Shown here piece by piece: positions 25,706 through 35,116 of a stretch of DNA of 64,000 nucleotides. The notes beneath the pieces were generated by a model. It was not told the DNA's origin, searched no databases, and worked only from the letters and a program-made list of their open reading frames with translations. Position 1 is the first letter of the stretch. Every line of letters starts with the position of its first letter. This DNA is from Vallitaleaceae bacterium 9-2 (GTDB taxonomy: Bacteria > Bacillota > Clostridia > Lachnospirales > Vallitaleaceae), in NCBI GenBank assembly GCA_038396585.1, contig CP121691.1, positions 558,001 to 622,000 of the forward strand, in the 5' to 3' direction. Made by a program: the position numbers and the translations under genes.

Positions 25706-27398
25706 CAGCCTTTAATTTGAATTCTTTGATTAAATCGTTCAGCTCAATGACTTCTTGAGTTAATGCTTGATTCATTTCATTTACAGTGACAATAGTCGCA
25801 TTTTGCTCTTCAGTGGCAGCCGTCACTTCTTCAGTACTTGCAGCATTATTTTGAATGGAATCGTTCACTGCGTTTATAGAATCGAGTATGGATTTTGTTT
25901 TGCCTAACATTAAGTCAGAGACTTCATCCAATGAACGACCTGCATCTTGGGTCGTTTTATTAAATGCATATAGATTTGCAAGTGCGCTTTCAGCTTTATT
26001 AATTTGAGAAATCTGAGTATTGACTAACTCCTGATTAAATTCCATGGAGTTTACAGTCGCTTTGGTCTCGGATTCAATGTTTTCGATAAGGCTAATAATT
26101 TGAGAAGCGGCATCACTTGAATTTTCAGCAAGTTTACGAATCTCATCTGCAACCACAGCAAATCCTTTGCCGGCTTCACCTGCACGTGCAGATTCTATAG
26201 AAGCGTTTAAGGCAAGAAGATTGGTTTGTGCAGCAATGCCTTCAATCACTTTGACCATTTCACCAATTTGTCGACTACGTTCAATAAGTTTGTTGACAGC
26301 ACTTGAAGCAAAATCAACGGTTCGGTTAACTTCATCCATACTTTTTACAACTTCTTGAATAGCGCTTTGTCCATCTAATGAAGCGTTAAAGCTTTGCTCA
26401 ATTGCTTGTCCGGTATTTTGGACCACTTGATTTAAGTGTTGACCCATTTTTGCCAGTTCATCTGTAGAATCATTGATTGAACTAAGTTCTCCAGCCATTA
26501 TATCCGAGTTGTTGGCAATCTGAACGGTTGTCGTTGTGACTTCTTCAGATGCAATGCTAATCTCTTTTAAAGAGTCACGAATGGAAAGAGAATGATCTTC
26601 AACATGGTCAGATTTTGAACGGATATTGCTGATAATGAGTGTCAGCTTATCAATTGTATCATTTACAGAGGTTGCAAGAGACCCAAGTTCATCACGTGAT
26701 TGGTGATTGACACGTGTGTCAAGATTACCGGCAGCTACATTATTCATTGCTTCGACGACCTTATAAATAGGTTCAATAATCATTTTAGAAAGAAGAATTG
26801 AAATAATAAGTGCTGCAACAATAACAAGTCCGCTTGTGATAAAGCTTACTGCATTTAAAATGGTTTGTAGTGTTTCCATATTTGAGCGTAGTTCTTGTGA
26901 ACGGGTATCTTCAATCTCAGCAATTAAAAATAAATTGTCTTTAACATGTTTGATATTGGGCAACATTTCATCGCGAAAAAGCTTGTAGGCGGATGTAGTA
27001 TTGCCGCTTTCCATATACTCGATGATTTGATGGGATGAATTGTGGATTATTTCATGGGGGATTTCCATCGCTGTAAAAGGTTCAAGTATTCTTGAATCTG
27101 GGGTAAAAGAATAGTACCACTGACCTAATTGGCATGCCGTAAAGTCCGAGGTATCCATAGTGCTGACTTCACCTAATAAATATAGAGACATGTTTAGTAC
27201 ATATTCTTCATGGTCAATGATGCGGTCATGCAAAAACTGACTAAATTCAAGAGCTTCCATAGCCTCTTGGGTGGCGCTGTCATATTGATTTTCAAAGTAC
27301 ATGGTCAGACCGGTTTCGGTTAATATTAAAAGAATAATTATTGTAAAAGAAATAAAAAACTTAAAGCGTAATGAATCGGTTTTCTTTAATGTGTTCAT
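25698..27398 (-). CDS. Methyl-accepting chemotaxis protein with a CZB-like extracytoplasmic domain
   Basis: Chemoreceptor-type protein of 566 aa: TM1 (about 12-33), an outside domain (34-182), TM2 (183-204), HAMP (205-257) and a full signalling domain with the conserved hairpin tip ([23 protein letters not shown]). The outside domain carries His63, Cys89 in ACQLGQWYY, His115 and His119 in HEIIH, the three-His/one-Cys pattern of CZB zinc-binding domains. The ATG at 27398 follows AAGGAGAG. It is encoded inside a partner-switching operon, not beside che genes, so its output may be the kinase/STAS pair instead of, or besides, CheA. That link is inference. Confidence 0.88.
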   Translation of the reverse strand: MNTLKKTDSLRFKFFISFTIIILLILTETGLTMYFENQYDSATQEAMEALEFSQFLHDRIIDHEEYVLNMSLYLLGEVSTMDTSDFTACQLGQWYYSFTPDSRILEPFTAMEIPHEIIHNSSHQIIEYMESGNTTSAYKLFRDEMLPNIKHVKDNLFLIAEIEDTRSQELRSNMETLQTILNAVSFITSGLVIVAALIISILLSKMIIEPIYKVVEAMNNVAAGNLDTRVNHQSRDELGSLATSVNDTIDKLTLIISNIRSKSDHVEDHSLSIRDSLKEISIASEEVTTTTVQIANNSDIMAGELSSINDSTDELAKMGQHLNQVVQNTGQAIEQSFNASLDGQSAIQEVVKSMDEVNRTVDFASSAVNKLIERSRQIGEMVKVIEGIAAQTNLLALNASIESARAGEAGKGFAVVADEIRKLAENSSDAASQIISLIENIESETKATVNSMEFNQELVNTQISQINKAESALANLYAFNKTTQDAGRSLDEVSDLMLGKTKSILDSINAVNDSIQNNAASTEEVTAATEEQNATIVTVNEMNQALTQEVIELNDLIKEFKLKAGV

Positions 27399-27419
27399 AA
27401 GATACTCTCCTTAGATGTT

Positions 27420-27827
27420 CTAGTATAGTTTTTTGATAATATAATATGAATAGTGGTTGTTTATATCTGGATAGGTCAAAAACCAATCCGAAAGTAACAT
27501 AACCATGGATAAACCTCGACCATTTTCTCTAAACGGACAAAGGTATTTTACCGGGGTGTAGTCATCCAGTCCTCGACCGGAATCATTAACTTGTACAATA
27601 ACAACCTCGGTGTATTGGTAAATGTGAATGCATATAACATTCGTAGGGGTATTTTGCAACTCCATTTCTTTACAGCTATTAATAATGAGCTCATGCAAAG
27701 CAATCAACAAATCAGCATAGACAGATTCAGGCAGTGGGGCAAGCATCTGTTCAATTTGTGAATGTATGATTGCAAGGGTACAGTCATTAATATTAAATTC
27801 ATAATGTTTTTCATAAATAGAAGACAT
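27420..27827 (-). CDS. HATPase anti-sigma-type serine kinase (RsbW/SpoIIAB-like)
   Basis: Cytoplasmic protein of 135 aa with the GHKL ATP-binding fold: N-box (ALHELIINS, Glu46 and Asn50), G1 box (NDSGRGL, 81-87) and G2 box (ENGRGLSMV, 101-109). These are the features of anti-sigma kinases that phosphorylate STAS antagonists. It is the first gene of the operon kinase-chemoreceptor-STAS-phosphatase, 21 bases before the receptor gene. The ribosome site is weak (GGA only). No sigma factor gene lies next to it, so the final target (a sigma factor or another enzyme) is unknown. Confidence 0.83.
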   Translation of the reverse strand: MSSIYEKHYEFNINDCTLAIIHSQIEQMLAPLPESVYADLLIALHELIINSCKEMELQNTPTNVICIHIYQYTEVVIVQVNDSGRGLDDYTPVKYLCPFRENGRGLSMVMLLSDWFLTYPDINNHYSYYIIKKLY

Positions 27828-27861
27828 AGTTTCAATCCATTCATAATAGTATAGTTTGAAA

Positions 27862-27896
27862 TGTTTAAAAAAAATAGTACATTCGTACTATTTTTT
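27862..27896 (-). terminator. Terminator of the gntR-type gene
   Basis: A perfect 12-bp stem (27869-27880 with 27885-27896) and four-base loop; on the minus strand a run of eight T ends the right arm. The stem is AT-rich apart from a GTAC core. It separates the regulator gene from the kinase gene. Confidence 0.7.
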
Positions 27897-27950
27897 ATAG
27901 TGTCTCATCATCATATCACATAGTGTGAAGTTTTTCTAGATGGTGATATG

Positions 27951-28607
27951 TTAATTTTTTATGTATTCACCAAAATTTTTTTGCATATAATGGGACTTGA
28001 TATCGGAGCGTAGATGCTCATGAATAATCGTATCAATCTCATAAGATTCGTTCTTTTTGAGGTGTGCAATAATCTGCTTATGTTCATTAATAATGGATAG
28101 AAGTTTTTCTTTTCTTAGCATATGTAAGTGTCGAAATCGAGTATAGTGAACGGTTGATGATTGGATGAAGTCCCAGACCATTGCATGCCCTGCAAGTTCA
28201 TATATGGTTTTGTGAAAAAGGTCGTCAAATTTTATGAAGGATTTTAAATCAATCTCTGGAGAGACGCATTCCATCTGCTGATTTAATATATATAATAGGC
28301 GATGTTCACCTTGCAAAGAAAGATGTCCGCACAATTTTTTTAGAATTTCGTTTTCTAGAATACTTCGCATAAAGATAACTTGTTCGACAGATTCTAGATT
28401 AATATAGGAAACAATACTTCCGCGTTGGGGATAAATATCAATATATCCGGCTAAGGAAAGCTGTTTTAGAACATCGCGAATGGGGGTGCGCGAAAGGGAA
28501 AAACGCTCACTTAGCATGGTTTCGCTGATAATTGTTCCGGGTTTTAGTTCTAATGTGAGGATTTCTTCTTTTAGCGTTTGGATTATGGTTTCTTTTTTAC
28601 TTGCCAT
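27951..28607 (-). CDS. GntR-family (FadR/FCD-type) regulator, likely of hexuronate genes
   Basis: Regulator of 218 aa. The N-terminal winged helix (GTIISETMLSERFSLSRTPIRDVLKQLSLAGYI) is typical of GntR proteins, and the rest is the all-helical FCD ligand domain. It is divergent from uxuA-uxuB, which suggests it is the local hexuronate repressor (UxuR/ExuR-like). An in-frame TAA just upstream fixes the ATG at 28607. Similar GTATAC-centred sites lie over its own -10 and over the uxu transcription start, so it may repress both. The inducer, fructuronate or a neighbour in the pathway, is inferred from context. Confidence 0.85.
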   Translation of the reverse strand: MASKKETIIQTLKEEILTLELKPGTIISETMLSERFSLSRTPIRDVLKQLSLAGYIDIYPQRGSIVSYINLESVEQVIFMRSILENEILKKLCGHLSLQGEHRLLYILNQQMECVSPEIDLKSFIKFDDLFHKTIYELAGHAMVWDFIQSSTVHYTRFRHLHMLRKEKLLSIINEHKQIIAHLKKNESYEIDTIIHEHLRSDIKSHYMQKNFGEYIKN

Positions 28608-28636
28608 GATTTATACATTCATCCTTTCTCTTGCTA

Positions 28637-28650
28637 GTATCTAGTATACA
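28637..28650. promoter_or_regulatory. gntR promoter -10 with overlapping operator-like site
   Basis: On the minus strand TATACT (28648-28643) is a -10, with TTTACT 16 bases upstream. The core GTATAC at 28644-28649 matches the centre of the uxu palindrome, suggesting autoregulation. Confidence 0.5.
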
Positions 28651-28702
28651 GGAATTGATAAAAAAGTAAAGATGTATGTAATTTTTTTTGAGAGATATCC
28701 TA

Positions 28703-28731
28703 TTGACAAAAGGGGTAAAGTGATTTATAGT
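28703..28731 (+). promoter_or_regulatory. uxuAB promoter
   Basis: TTGACA (28703-28708), 17 bases, TATAGT (28726-28731): close to full SigA consensus. Confidence 0.8.
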
Positions 28732-28740
28732 GGAATATAT

Positions 28741-28756
28741 AACTTGTATACAAGTT
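28741..28756. promoter_or_regulatory. Operator palindrome for the GntR regulator
   Basis: AACTTGTATACAAGTT is a perfect 16-base palindrome ten bases downstream of the -10, covering the expected transcription start. It has the TTGTATACAA form common for FCD-type GntR repressors. Confidence 0.75.
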
Positions 28757-28774
28757 GACAAAAGGAGGTATATT

Positions 28775-29851
28775 ATGCAAATGACGTGGAGATGGTATGG
28801 AGAAGGCAACGACTCTATTACCTTAGATCACATTCGTCAAATTCCAGGTGTTACCGGTATCGTTTGGTCACTGCATGACAAAGTGGCTGGTGAAGTATGG
28901 GAAGAAGATGAGATTGACAAAGTAATGAACTTAATAAAGAGCAAAGGTTTTAATGCAGATGTAGTTGAAAGTGTGAACGTACATGATGATATTAAAATCG
29001 GATTGCCTACGCGTGACAAGTATATTGATATCTACATTGATACCATTAAAAAGCTTGGGGAACGTGGAGTAAAAGTAATCTGCTATAACTTTATGCCTGT
29101 ATTTGACTGGACACGAACAGACTTGTATAAAGAATTGCCAGATGGCTCAAACTCGCTATTTTATGAAAAAGATGCCATTGTTAATGATCCTAATGTTATG
29201 GCAGAACGTATCCTAAAGGGCGCAGGCAAATATACGATGCCAGGCTGGGAACCGGAACGCATGGCAAAACTTGATGAATTATTTAATGCATATGCAGATA
29301 TCGACGAAGATAAGCTCTTTGAAAACTTAAAGTACTTCTTAGAACGTATTATGCCAGCTTGTGAGCAATATGATGTAAAAATGGCGATACATCCGGATGA
29401 TCCACCATGGCCTATTTTTGGTCTTCCAAGAATCATTCGAAGCCGAGATCATATCCAACGCTTTTTAGATCAAGTCGATAATCCATACAGTGGATTAACA
29501 CTATGTACAGGTTCACTTGGTCCCAATTTGTTAAATGATATACCTGCAATCATACGTGAGTTTCATGATCGCATTTACTTTGCCCACATTCGTAACGTTA
29601 AAGTTTATGAAAATGGAGACTTTAGTGAAGTCTCACATCGTGGAAAAGATGGAAATGTCGATGTGTATGAAGTGTTAAAAGCATATCATGACAACAACTT
29701 TACAGGGTATATTCGACCGGACCATGGTCGTCACTTGTGGGGTGAAGAAAAAGATTGCCGTCCTGGATATGGTCTATATGACCGTGCGCTAGGTGTAATG
29801 TATATGCTGGGTGTTTGGGATAGCCTAGACAAACAAAGAGGAGGCTGCTAG
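28775..29851 (+). CDS. uxuA: Mannonate dehydratase
   Basis: UxuA (358 aa) dehydrates D-mannonate to 2-keto-3-deoxygluconate in glucuronate breakdown. The N-terminus MTWRWYGEGND and the metal-site segments MAIHPDDPPWPIFGLPRI, LCTGSLGPN, FAHIRNVK and RPDHGR are characteristic of the true (TIM-barrel) enzyme. AAAGGAGG at 28761-28768 fixes the ATG at 28775; an upstream frame to 28730 runs through the promoter region and is not used. The next gene, uxuB, starts on the base after the stop, so the two are tightly coupled. Regulated by the operator at 28741-28756. Confidence 0.96.
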   Translation: MQMTWRWYGEGNDSITLDHIRQIPGVTGIVWSLHDKVAGEVWEEDEIDKVMNLIKSKGFNADVVESVNVHDDIKIGLPTRDKYIDIYIDTIKKLGERGVKVICYNFMPVFDWTRTDLYKELPDGSNSLFYEKDAIVNDPNVMAERILKGAGKYTMPGWEPERMAKLDELFNAYADIDEDKLFENLKYFLERIMPACEQYDVKMAIHPDDPPWPIFGLPRIIRSRDHIQRFLDQVDNPYSGLTLCTGSLGPNLLNDIPAIIREFHDRIYFAHIRNVKVYENGDFSEVSHRGKDGNVDVYEVLKAYHDNNFTGYIRPDHGRHLWGEEKDCRPGYGLYDRALGVMYMLGVWDSLDKQRGGC

Positions 29852-31459
29852 ATGTTAGAGTTAAATCAAAGCGCGTTAAAAAAAGCTGATGCATGGGCGA
29901 AAGTCGATGTGGCATTACCTGAATTTGACATAGAACTAGTTCGAAAAAACACACAAGAACGTCCGACATGGGTGCATTTTGGTGCTGGAAATATCTTTAG
30001 AGGATTTGTGGCGAATGCCTACCAAAAAGTCCTTAATCAAGGATTGGCAGATACAGGAATTGTTGCGGCAGAGTCTTTTGACTTTGAAGTCATTGACAAA
30101 GTCTATACACCCTTTGATAATCTGACAATGTTAGTACTGATGAAAGCAACAGGCGAATTTGAGAAGACAGTTGTAGGCTCTATTGTTGAGAGTGTTACAA
30201 CAGATCAAAAGCGTCCGAATGACTATGCGCGACTAACAGAAATCTTTGAAAATCCATCCCTTCAAATGGCTAGCTTTACCATAACAGAAAAGGGCTATGC
30301 AATTACAACACCCGATGGAGAGTACTTAGGTATTATTCAAAAAGATCTTGAACAAGGGCTAGAGCATCCGATACATACCATGAGTATTATCACGGCACTT
30401 GCATACAAGCGTTTTAAAAAAGGAGCATATCCATTGACATTTGTATCCATGGATAACTGTTCCCATAATGGAGATAAAGTGAAAGCGGCTGTGCATACCA
30501 TAGCAGAAGAATGGCTAAGACGCGGATATGTAGAGCAAGCGTTTATCGATTATATAAAAGATGAAGAAAAAATCACTTTCCCACTTTCCATGATTGATAA
30601 AATTACTCCCCGTCCGTCAGACGATGTAAAAGCAAGTCTTGAAAAAGATGGATTAGCAGATATGGATGTTATCATAACAAGCAAAAACTCCTATATGGCA
30701 CCTTTTGTCAATGCAGAGATTAGTGAGTATCTTGTCATTGAAGATAAGTTTGTTAATGGACGTCCAAAACTTGAAGAAGCCGGAGTTATTTTTACAGATC
30801 GTGAAACGGTAAATCGCGTTGAGACGATGAAAGTAACAACATGCCTTAACCCGCTTCACACAGCTTTAGCCGTTACAGGATGCTTGCTAGGTTATACACT
30901 TATTGCCGACGAAGTTAAAGATCCGGTTTTGTCCAAGTTAATTCATACGATTGGATATGAAGAAGGACTCAAAGTTGTGGTTAACCCTGGAATTATTGAT
31001 CCAAAAGCTTTTATTGATGAAGTTGTTAATGAGCGCTTTGCAAATCCGTTTATTCCGGATACACCTCAACGTATCGCAACCGATACTTCTCAAAAAGTGG
31101 CCATACGCTTTGGAGAGACAATCAAAGCATATGAAGCATCGAAGGATCTAGATCCTAAACAATTAACTGCGATTCCTTTAGCGCTTGCGGCGTGGGTACG
31201 CTATCTTCTTGCTATAGATGATAAAGGAGAGCGTTTTAACTTAAGTTCAGATCCACTGATGGATGAATTAATGAAGTATGTAGCAGATATCAAGCTAGGC
31301 GATACATCGGCTGATATTCGACCATTACTGGAAAAAGAAAGCATTTTTGGTCTAGATTTATATAGCGTAGGACTCGGTGAAAAAGTTGAAGCGTTTTTCA
31401 TAGAAATGCTTGCGGGACCTGGAGCTGTTTACAGTACTTTAAAAAAATATTTAGTATAA
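29852..31459 (+). CDS. uxuB: Fructuronate reductase (mannitol dehydrogenase family)
   Basis: Long-chain polyol dehydrogenase of 535 aa. The N-terminal nucleotide-binding segment (HFGAGNIFRGF) and the C-terminal mannitol-dehydrogenase domain are clear, including the K-x-x-x-x-N-x-x-H motif of this family (KVTTCLNPLHTALA). The enzyme reduces D-fructuronate to D-mannonate with NADH, the step before UxuA. The ATG directly follows the uxuA stop, with GAGGAGG inside the end of uxuA. No uronate isomerase (uxaC) or KDG kinase gene is in the window, so the rest of the pathway must lie elsewhere. Tagaturonate reductase is the main alternative, made less likely by the uxuA partner. Confidence 0.92.
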   Translation: MLELNQSALKKADAWAKVDVALPEFDIELVRKNTQERPTWVHFGAGNIFRGFVANAYQKVLNQGLADTGIVAAESFDFEVIDKVYTPFDNLTMLVLMKATGEFEKTVVGSIVESVTTDQKRPNDYARLTEIFENPSLQMASFTITEKGYAITTPDGEYLGIIQKDLEQGLEHPIHTMSIITALAYKRFKKGAYPLTFVSMDNCSHNGDKVKAAVHTIAEEWLRRGYVEQAFIDYIKDEEKITFPLSMIDKITPRPSDDVKASLEKDGLADMDVIITSKNSYMAPFVNAEISEYLVIEDKFVNGRPKLEEAGVIFTDRETVNRVETMKVTTCLNPLHTALAVTGCLLGYTLIADEVKDPVLSKLIHTIGYEEGLKVVVNPGIIDPKAFIDEVVNERFANPFIPDTPQRIATDTSQKVAIRFGETIKAYEASKDLDPKQLTAIPLALAAWVRYLLAIDDKGERFNLSSDPLMDELMKYVADIKLGDTSADIRPLLEKESIFGLDLYSVGLGEKVEAFFIEMLAGPGAVYSTLKKYLV

Positions 31460-31490
31460 ACATATAATATATACATACACGAACATTAAT

Positions 31491-31530
31491 CAGATGCACT
31501 ACATTTTCCTTTTGTAGTGCATCTGTTTTT
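31491..31530 (+). terminator. Terminator of uxuAB
   Basis: CAGATGCACTAC (31491-31502) pairs perfectly with 31514-31525 over an 11-base loop, followed by five T. Confidence 0.9.
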
Positions 31531-31680
31531 ATGTAAAAAAATAAGATGACCCAAAAACAAAGGGCGTAAAATGTGAAACGATTAAAAAAATTTAACCGAA
31601 TATTAAGAAACAAAGGGATTTTTTTCGTTATAATAAGAATTGTGTTAATTATATAGTAGAAATGAAAAAAGGAGCAGGGT

Positions 31681-34194
31681 ATGCAAAAGAAAATTATTTT
31701 TCAAGGGATATTTTTATTGATGCTTGTCGCATTGCTTGCAGGATGCCAAAAGCAAGATACCAATCTTGAAGTTGATCTTGAGGTTGGATATGATCAAGTC
31801 GTAAAAATATCAGAGGGAAATCCATTAAATGTTACGATGCGTAATGCGGGAGAGGCTGTTAGTGGAGAGATTCAAATTGATATAGCAACAGATGGACAAT
31901 CGCAAATCGTCTTTGCGGTGCCTTTTGATATAAGTCAAGGTGCAGAGAAAGTTCTCGATGTATATATACCGGTTTACACAGTACAAAAAGAGTTTCCGGT
32001 TCGAATTGTTGTTGACAATACAACGGTATATGAGCAAAAAGTGAAGGCTAGACAGTTTCTTTCTCCTGAACGTGCAGTTATTGCCGTCATAAGTGAGCAA
32101 CCGGACCATTATCGTTTTTTTAACCAAATGCATTTAAGCGCGATGGTCAAAGAAGAAGAACTTTATACATATGATCGTGTAACCCGAGAAGAATCCAATG
32201 AAATAGCTGAGGTGAAGTCGCCCCATGTTATCTTTTTTGATTCTGTAGAAGCGTTTAATGAACGACAAGCACTGGATTTTTTTGATTATATTTATCTTGG
32301 AAATACCAGTAATCTAGGATTTAATGCAGGTGTTGAAAAAAATATTATTCATTGGATGCAACAAGGCAATACGCTTTTTGTTGAAACCGGTGCGAATTAT
32401 CAACGCATGATGAATCAATTACCAGAAGGGCTAAAACACGTTGCATTTAATGAGGCGAAAGAGGTTAGCCTAGATTTTAGTGAAGCGAATCTTCCATTTG
32501 TAGGCGAGGTGGTTTTAGCCACAGGCAATCCATTGAATGAGGATGTTGTCTTTATTGAGCAGCAAGAGAGCGTCTTAGGCTATGGAGAACGCATAGGCGC
32601 AGGGAAACTTATCACGCTTTCTATGGACTTGACAGCAGATCCCCTAGCACAGTGGAATACAGGTGGTATCTTTTTATCGCATCTTATGCAAGTTCTTGAT
32701 GTAGAACAACAAATGAACCCTGGTGAATATGAAGAGTATTATGGAAATAATTCCTATCGCCTACGCTACATCCCTATGGAAAAAAAGCCGCCATATGGAC
32801 TTATGGCGTTGATTTTAGGTATTTATAGTATACTTGTAGGTCCCATTACTTACTTTGTATTAAAAAAGAAGGACCGTCGTGACTTGATGTGGATTATTGT
32901 ACCGACGATGGCGATTGTATGTGTTGTAATTATTTACCTGTTTGGATTTATGACACGTTATGATAAGCCTATTAGTAATAGTATTTCAGAGATTAACTAT
33001 CACCAAGGCGAACGCTTTTTAGAAATTAACAGTGAGATTGCTCTGTTTAACAATAAAAATAACCAGATGACAGTTTCGTGGGATTCAGAAGAAAACTTTA
33101 GAATTTCTTCATTAAATACTTCGCATTATTACGGTGAAAACCGAGAGAGTAAAAAGACAAAGGGAAAATTATTTATGGGAAGCCGCGGCTACTATGAATC
33201 TTATGATACTACTTTATGGGAACCGACATTTGCCGTAGGTAAAAAGGTGATTCCGATTGAAAAACAAGTGGAAGATGAAACGGTACGTGTCAATGTAATC
33301 GATGAAAAAGTAGAATTGACAGTGTTTAATCCGACGCCGATAGAACTTGAATATACAGTTGCAATTTGGGGTGGACAAATGTTTGAAGTAGGAACATTAG
33401 AAGCTTATGGTCAAAAAACAGTATCGGTTGAAGGTGTAGCAGATGTCTATGATTATCTTGAAAAAACTTATCAAATGAGTCAACATTATCAAAATCCAGG
33501 GAAGTTTTCCGAACAGCTACGAAGTGATGTTTCTTTTTTAGAAGACAACTTATATCGATCCTATGATCGCAATAGGAACAGATCATCTGACCAAGTTATG
33601 CTTATAGGGATTAACAAAGATGATGTTGGCTATGCCATTGAGATCAATGATAAAGAGGTTGAGGAATATTCTCGCAATCTTGTCGCTTTGGCGATGGATT
33701 ATCGCTTTGATTTTGCACAAGACATGACATTGCCCTATGGATTTATTCAACCATCAATTATGCTAGAGCGTTATGGTTATATGGAAGAAGGCTACTCATA
33801 TTTTGATGGCGATGCTCAAACCATTGATTTATATGAGACTGAAAAAGCCTTTTTCACATGGAAAATACCGGAAGAGATTGCCATTAATAAGTTGATGCTT
33901 AAATTAGAAAAACTGTATACGAGTGAAGCGTATTATGAAAAATATCGGAACAATTCTTCACAAAATACGTCTAATGAAGAACCTGTTGCTATTTATATTC
34001 AAAATGCGCAAACAGAGCAATGGGAGCTAATAGATATGACACAAGATGAAATTGATATCGACTTAGAGACATACGTGTCCGAGGAAAATACATTGGCAAT
34101 TAGCTATGATTTGACAGAATTAAAAATAATGAATATGGATTACACGATGATTGTTCCGGCAATTCGTTTTGAAGGAGGTGCTGTTAATGATTAA
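31681..34194 (+). CDS. Large membrane-anchored lipoprotein of the MoxR/VWA/ABC operon
   Basis: Protein of 837 aa. It starts with a lipoprotein signal (LLAGC, Cys22), then about 340 residues outside the cell including an N-terminal beta-type domain and a region resembling a class-I glutamine amidotransferase-like fold. Two membrane helices follow (about 373-395 and 405-427), then a further long extracytoplasmic part. The C-terminal half is rich in Tyr, Glu and Asn, and no catalytic motif is obvious. The ATG at 31681 follows GGAGCAGGG. Its end overlaps the ABC ATPase gene by 8 bases. Similar proteins stand beside ABC and MoxR genes in other Firmicutes; its role there is not established as far as I know. 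Confidence 0.75.
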   Translation: MQKKIIFQGIFLLMLVALLAGCQKQDTNLEVDLEVGYDQVVKISEGNPLNVTMRNAGEAVSGEIQIDIATDGQSQIVFAVPFDISQGAEKVLDVYIPVYTVQKEFPVRIVVDNTTVYEQKVKARQFLSPERAVIAVISEQPDHYRFFNQMHLSAMVKEEELYTYDRVTREESNEIAEVKSPHVIFFDSVEAFNERQALDFFDYIYLGNTSNLGFNAGVEKNIIHWMQQGNTLFVETGANYQRMMNQLPEGLKHVAFNEAKEVSLDFSEANLPFVGEVVLATGNPLNEDVVFIEQQESVLGYGERIGAGKLITLSMDLTADPLAQWNTGGIFLSHLMQVLDVEQQMNPGEYEEYYGNNSYRLRYIPMEKKPPYGLMALILGIYSILVGPITYFVLKKKDRRDLMWIIVPTMAIVCVVIIYLFGFMTRYDKPISNSISEINYHQGERFLEINSEIALFNNKNNQMTVSWDSEENFRISSLNTSHYYGENRESKKTKGKLFMGSRGYYESYDTTLWEPTFAVGKKVIPIEKQVEDETVRVNVIDEKVELTVFNPTPIELEYTVAIWGGQMFEVGTLEAYGQKTVSVEGVADVYDYLEKTYQMSQHYQNPGKFSEQLRSDVSFLEDNLYRSYDRNRNRSSDQVMLIGINKDDVGYAIEINDKEVEEYSRNLVALAMDYRFDFAQDMTLPYGFIQPSIMLERYGYMEEGYSYFDGDAQTIDLYETEKAFFTWKIPEEIAINKLMLKLEKLYTSEAYYEKYRNNSSQNTSNEEPVAIYIQNAQTEQWELIDMTQDEIDIDLETYVSEENTLAISYDLTELKIMNMDYTMIVPAIRFEGGAVND

Positions 34195-35116
34195 AGTGGA
34201 AAATTTGAAAAAACGTTATGGAAGCTTTACGGCAGTGGATGACTTATCTTTTCATATTGAAAAAGGAGAAATCTTTGGATTTGTAGGTTCTAACGGAGCA
34301 GGTAAAACGACAACAATGAAAATTGCAGCAGGCTTAATGGAACCCACGGCAGGAACCATCTATATTGATGGTTTGGATATTACAAAAGAGCGTAATGCTG
34401 CAAAAAAAATGTTGGGATATATGCCAGACTTTTTTGGTGTGTATGATGATCTTAAAGTGAGTGAGTATATGAACTTCTATTGCGGCATTCATGGTATTTT
34501 GCCAAAGGAACGCGATGAGATTATCCAGCCACTTATTGAACTGGTCAATCTAGAAGATAAAACGGAATTTTATGTGGATGACTTATCGCGAGGTATGAAG
34601 CAGCGCTTGTGTTTAGCACGGGCACTTATCCATGATCCCAAAGTACTTATTTTGGATGAACCCGCATCGGGACTTGATCCAAGAGCACGTGTAGAATTTC
34701 GACAGATTCTATATAAACTTCGAGAAATGAATAAGACCGTGCTAATTAGTTCACATATTTTGCTGGAACTTGCAGAAATATGTACGACCATCGGGATTAT
34801 TAACCGTGGTAAGATGGTGGTTAAAGGGAGTGTTTCTGAGATTCAAAAGCAGTTATCCCACCTTAATCGAATCAAACTTAAGGTTGTCAGTGACTTAGAT
34901 ACTACGCTACTTCGGCTAAAAGAATATCCAAACATCAGTAATATGAATGTGGTAAATGGAAGTATTGAATTTTCATATAGTGGAAGTGATGAAGATAAGC
35001 ATGTGCTACTTCGCCGATTGATTGAAGAAAAGTTGCCCATATACCATTTTGAAGAAGCTGGCGGAAGCTTAGAATCCATTTTTATGCAGTTGACACAGGA
35101 GGGTGAAAATGCTTAA
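34187..35116 (+). CDS. ABC transporter ATP-binding protein
   Basis: ATPase of 309 aa in the CcmA/NatA-like export group. Walker A (GSNGAGKTT), signature (DLSRGMKQR), Walker B (VLILDEPASGLD) and switch His (SSHIL) are all present; the signature has SRGMKQ in place of SGGQQQ, a form common in this group. The last ~90 residues form a C-terminal accessory domain. GAAGGAGGTG selects the ATG at 34187, within the last codons of the preceding gene. Partner of the permease encoded next. Substrate unknown. Confidence 0.9.
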   Translation: MIKVENLKKRYGSFTAVDDLSFHIEKGEIFGFVGSNGAGKTTTMKIAAGLMEPTAGTIYIDGLDITKERNAAKKMLGYMPDFFGVYDDLKVSEYMNFYCGIHGILPKERDEIIQPLIELVNLEDKTEFYVDDLSRGMKQRLCLARALIHDPKVLILDEPASGLDPRARVEFRQILYKLREMNKTVLISSHILLELAEICTTIGIINRGKMVVKGSVSEIQKQLSHLNRIKLKVVSDLDTTLLRLKEYPNISNMNVVNGSIEFSYSGSDEDKHVLLRRLIEEKLPIYHFEEAGGSLESIFMQLTQEGENA

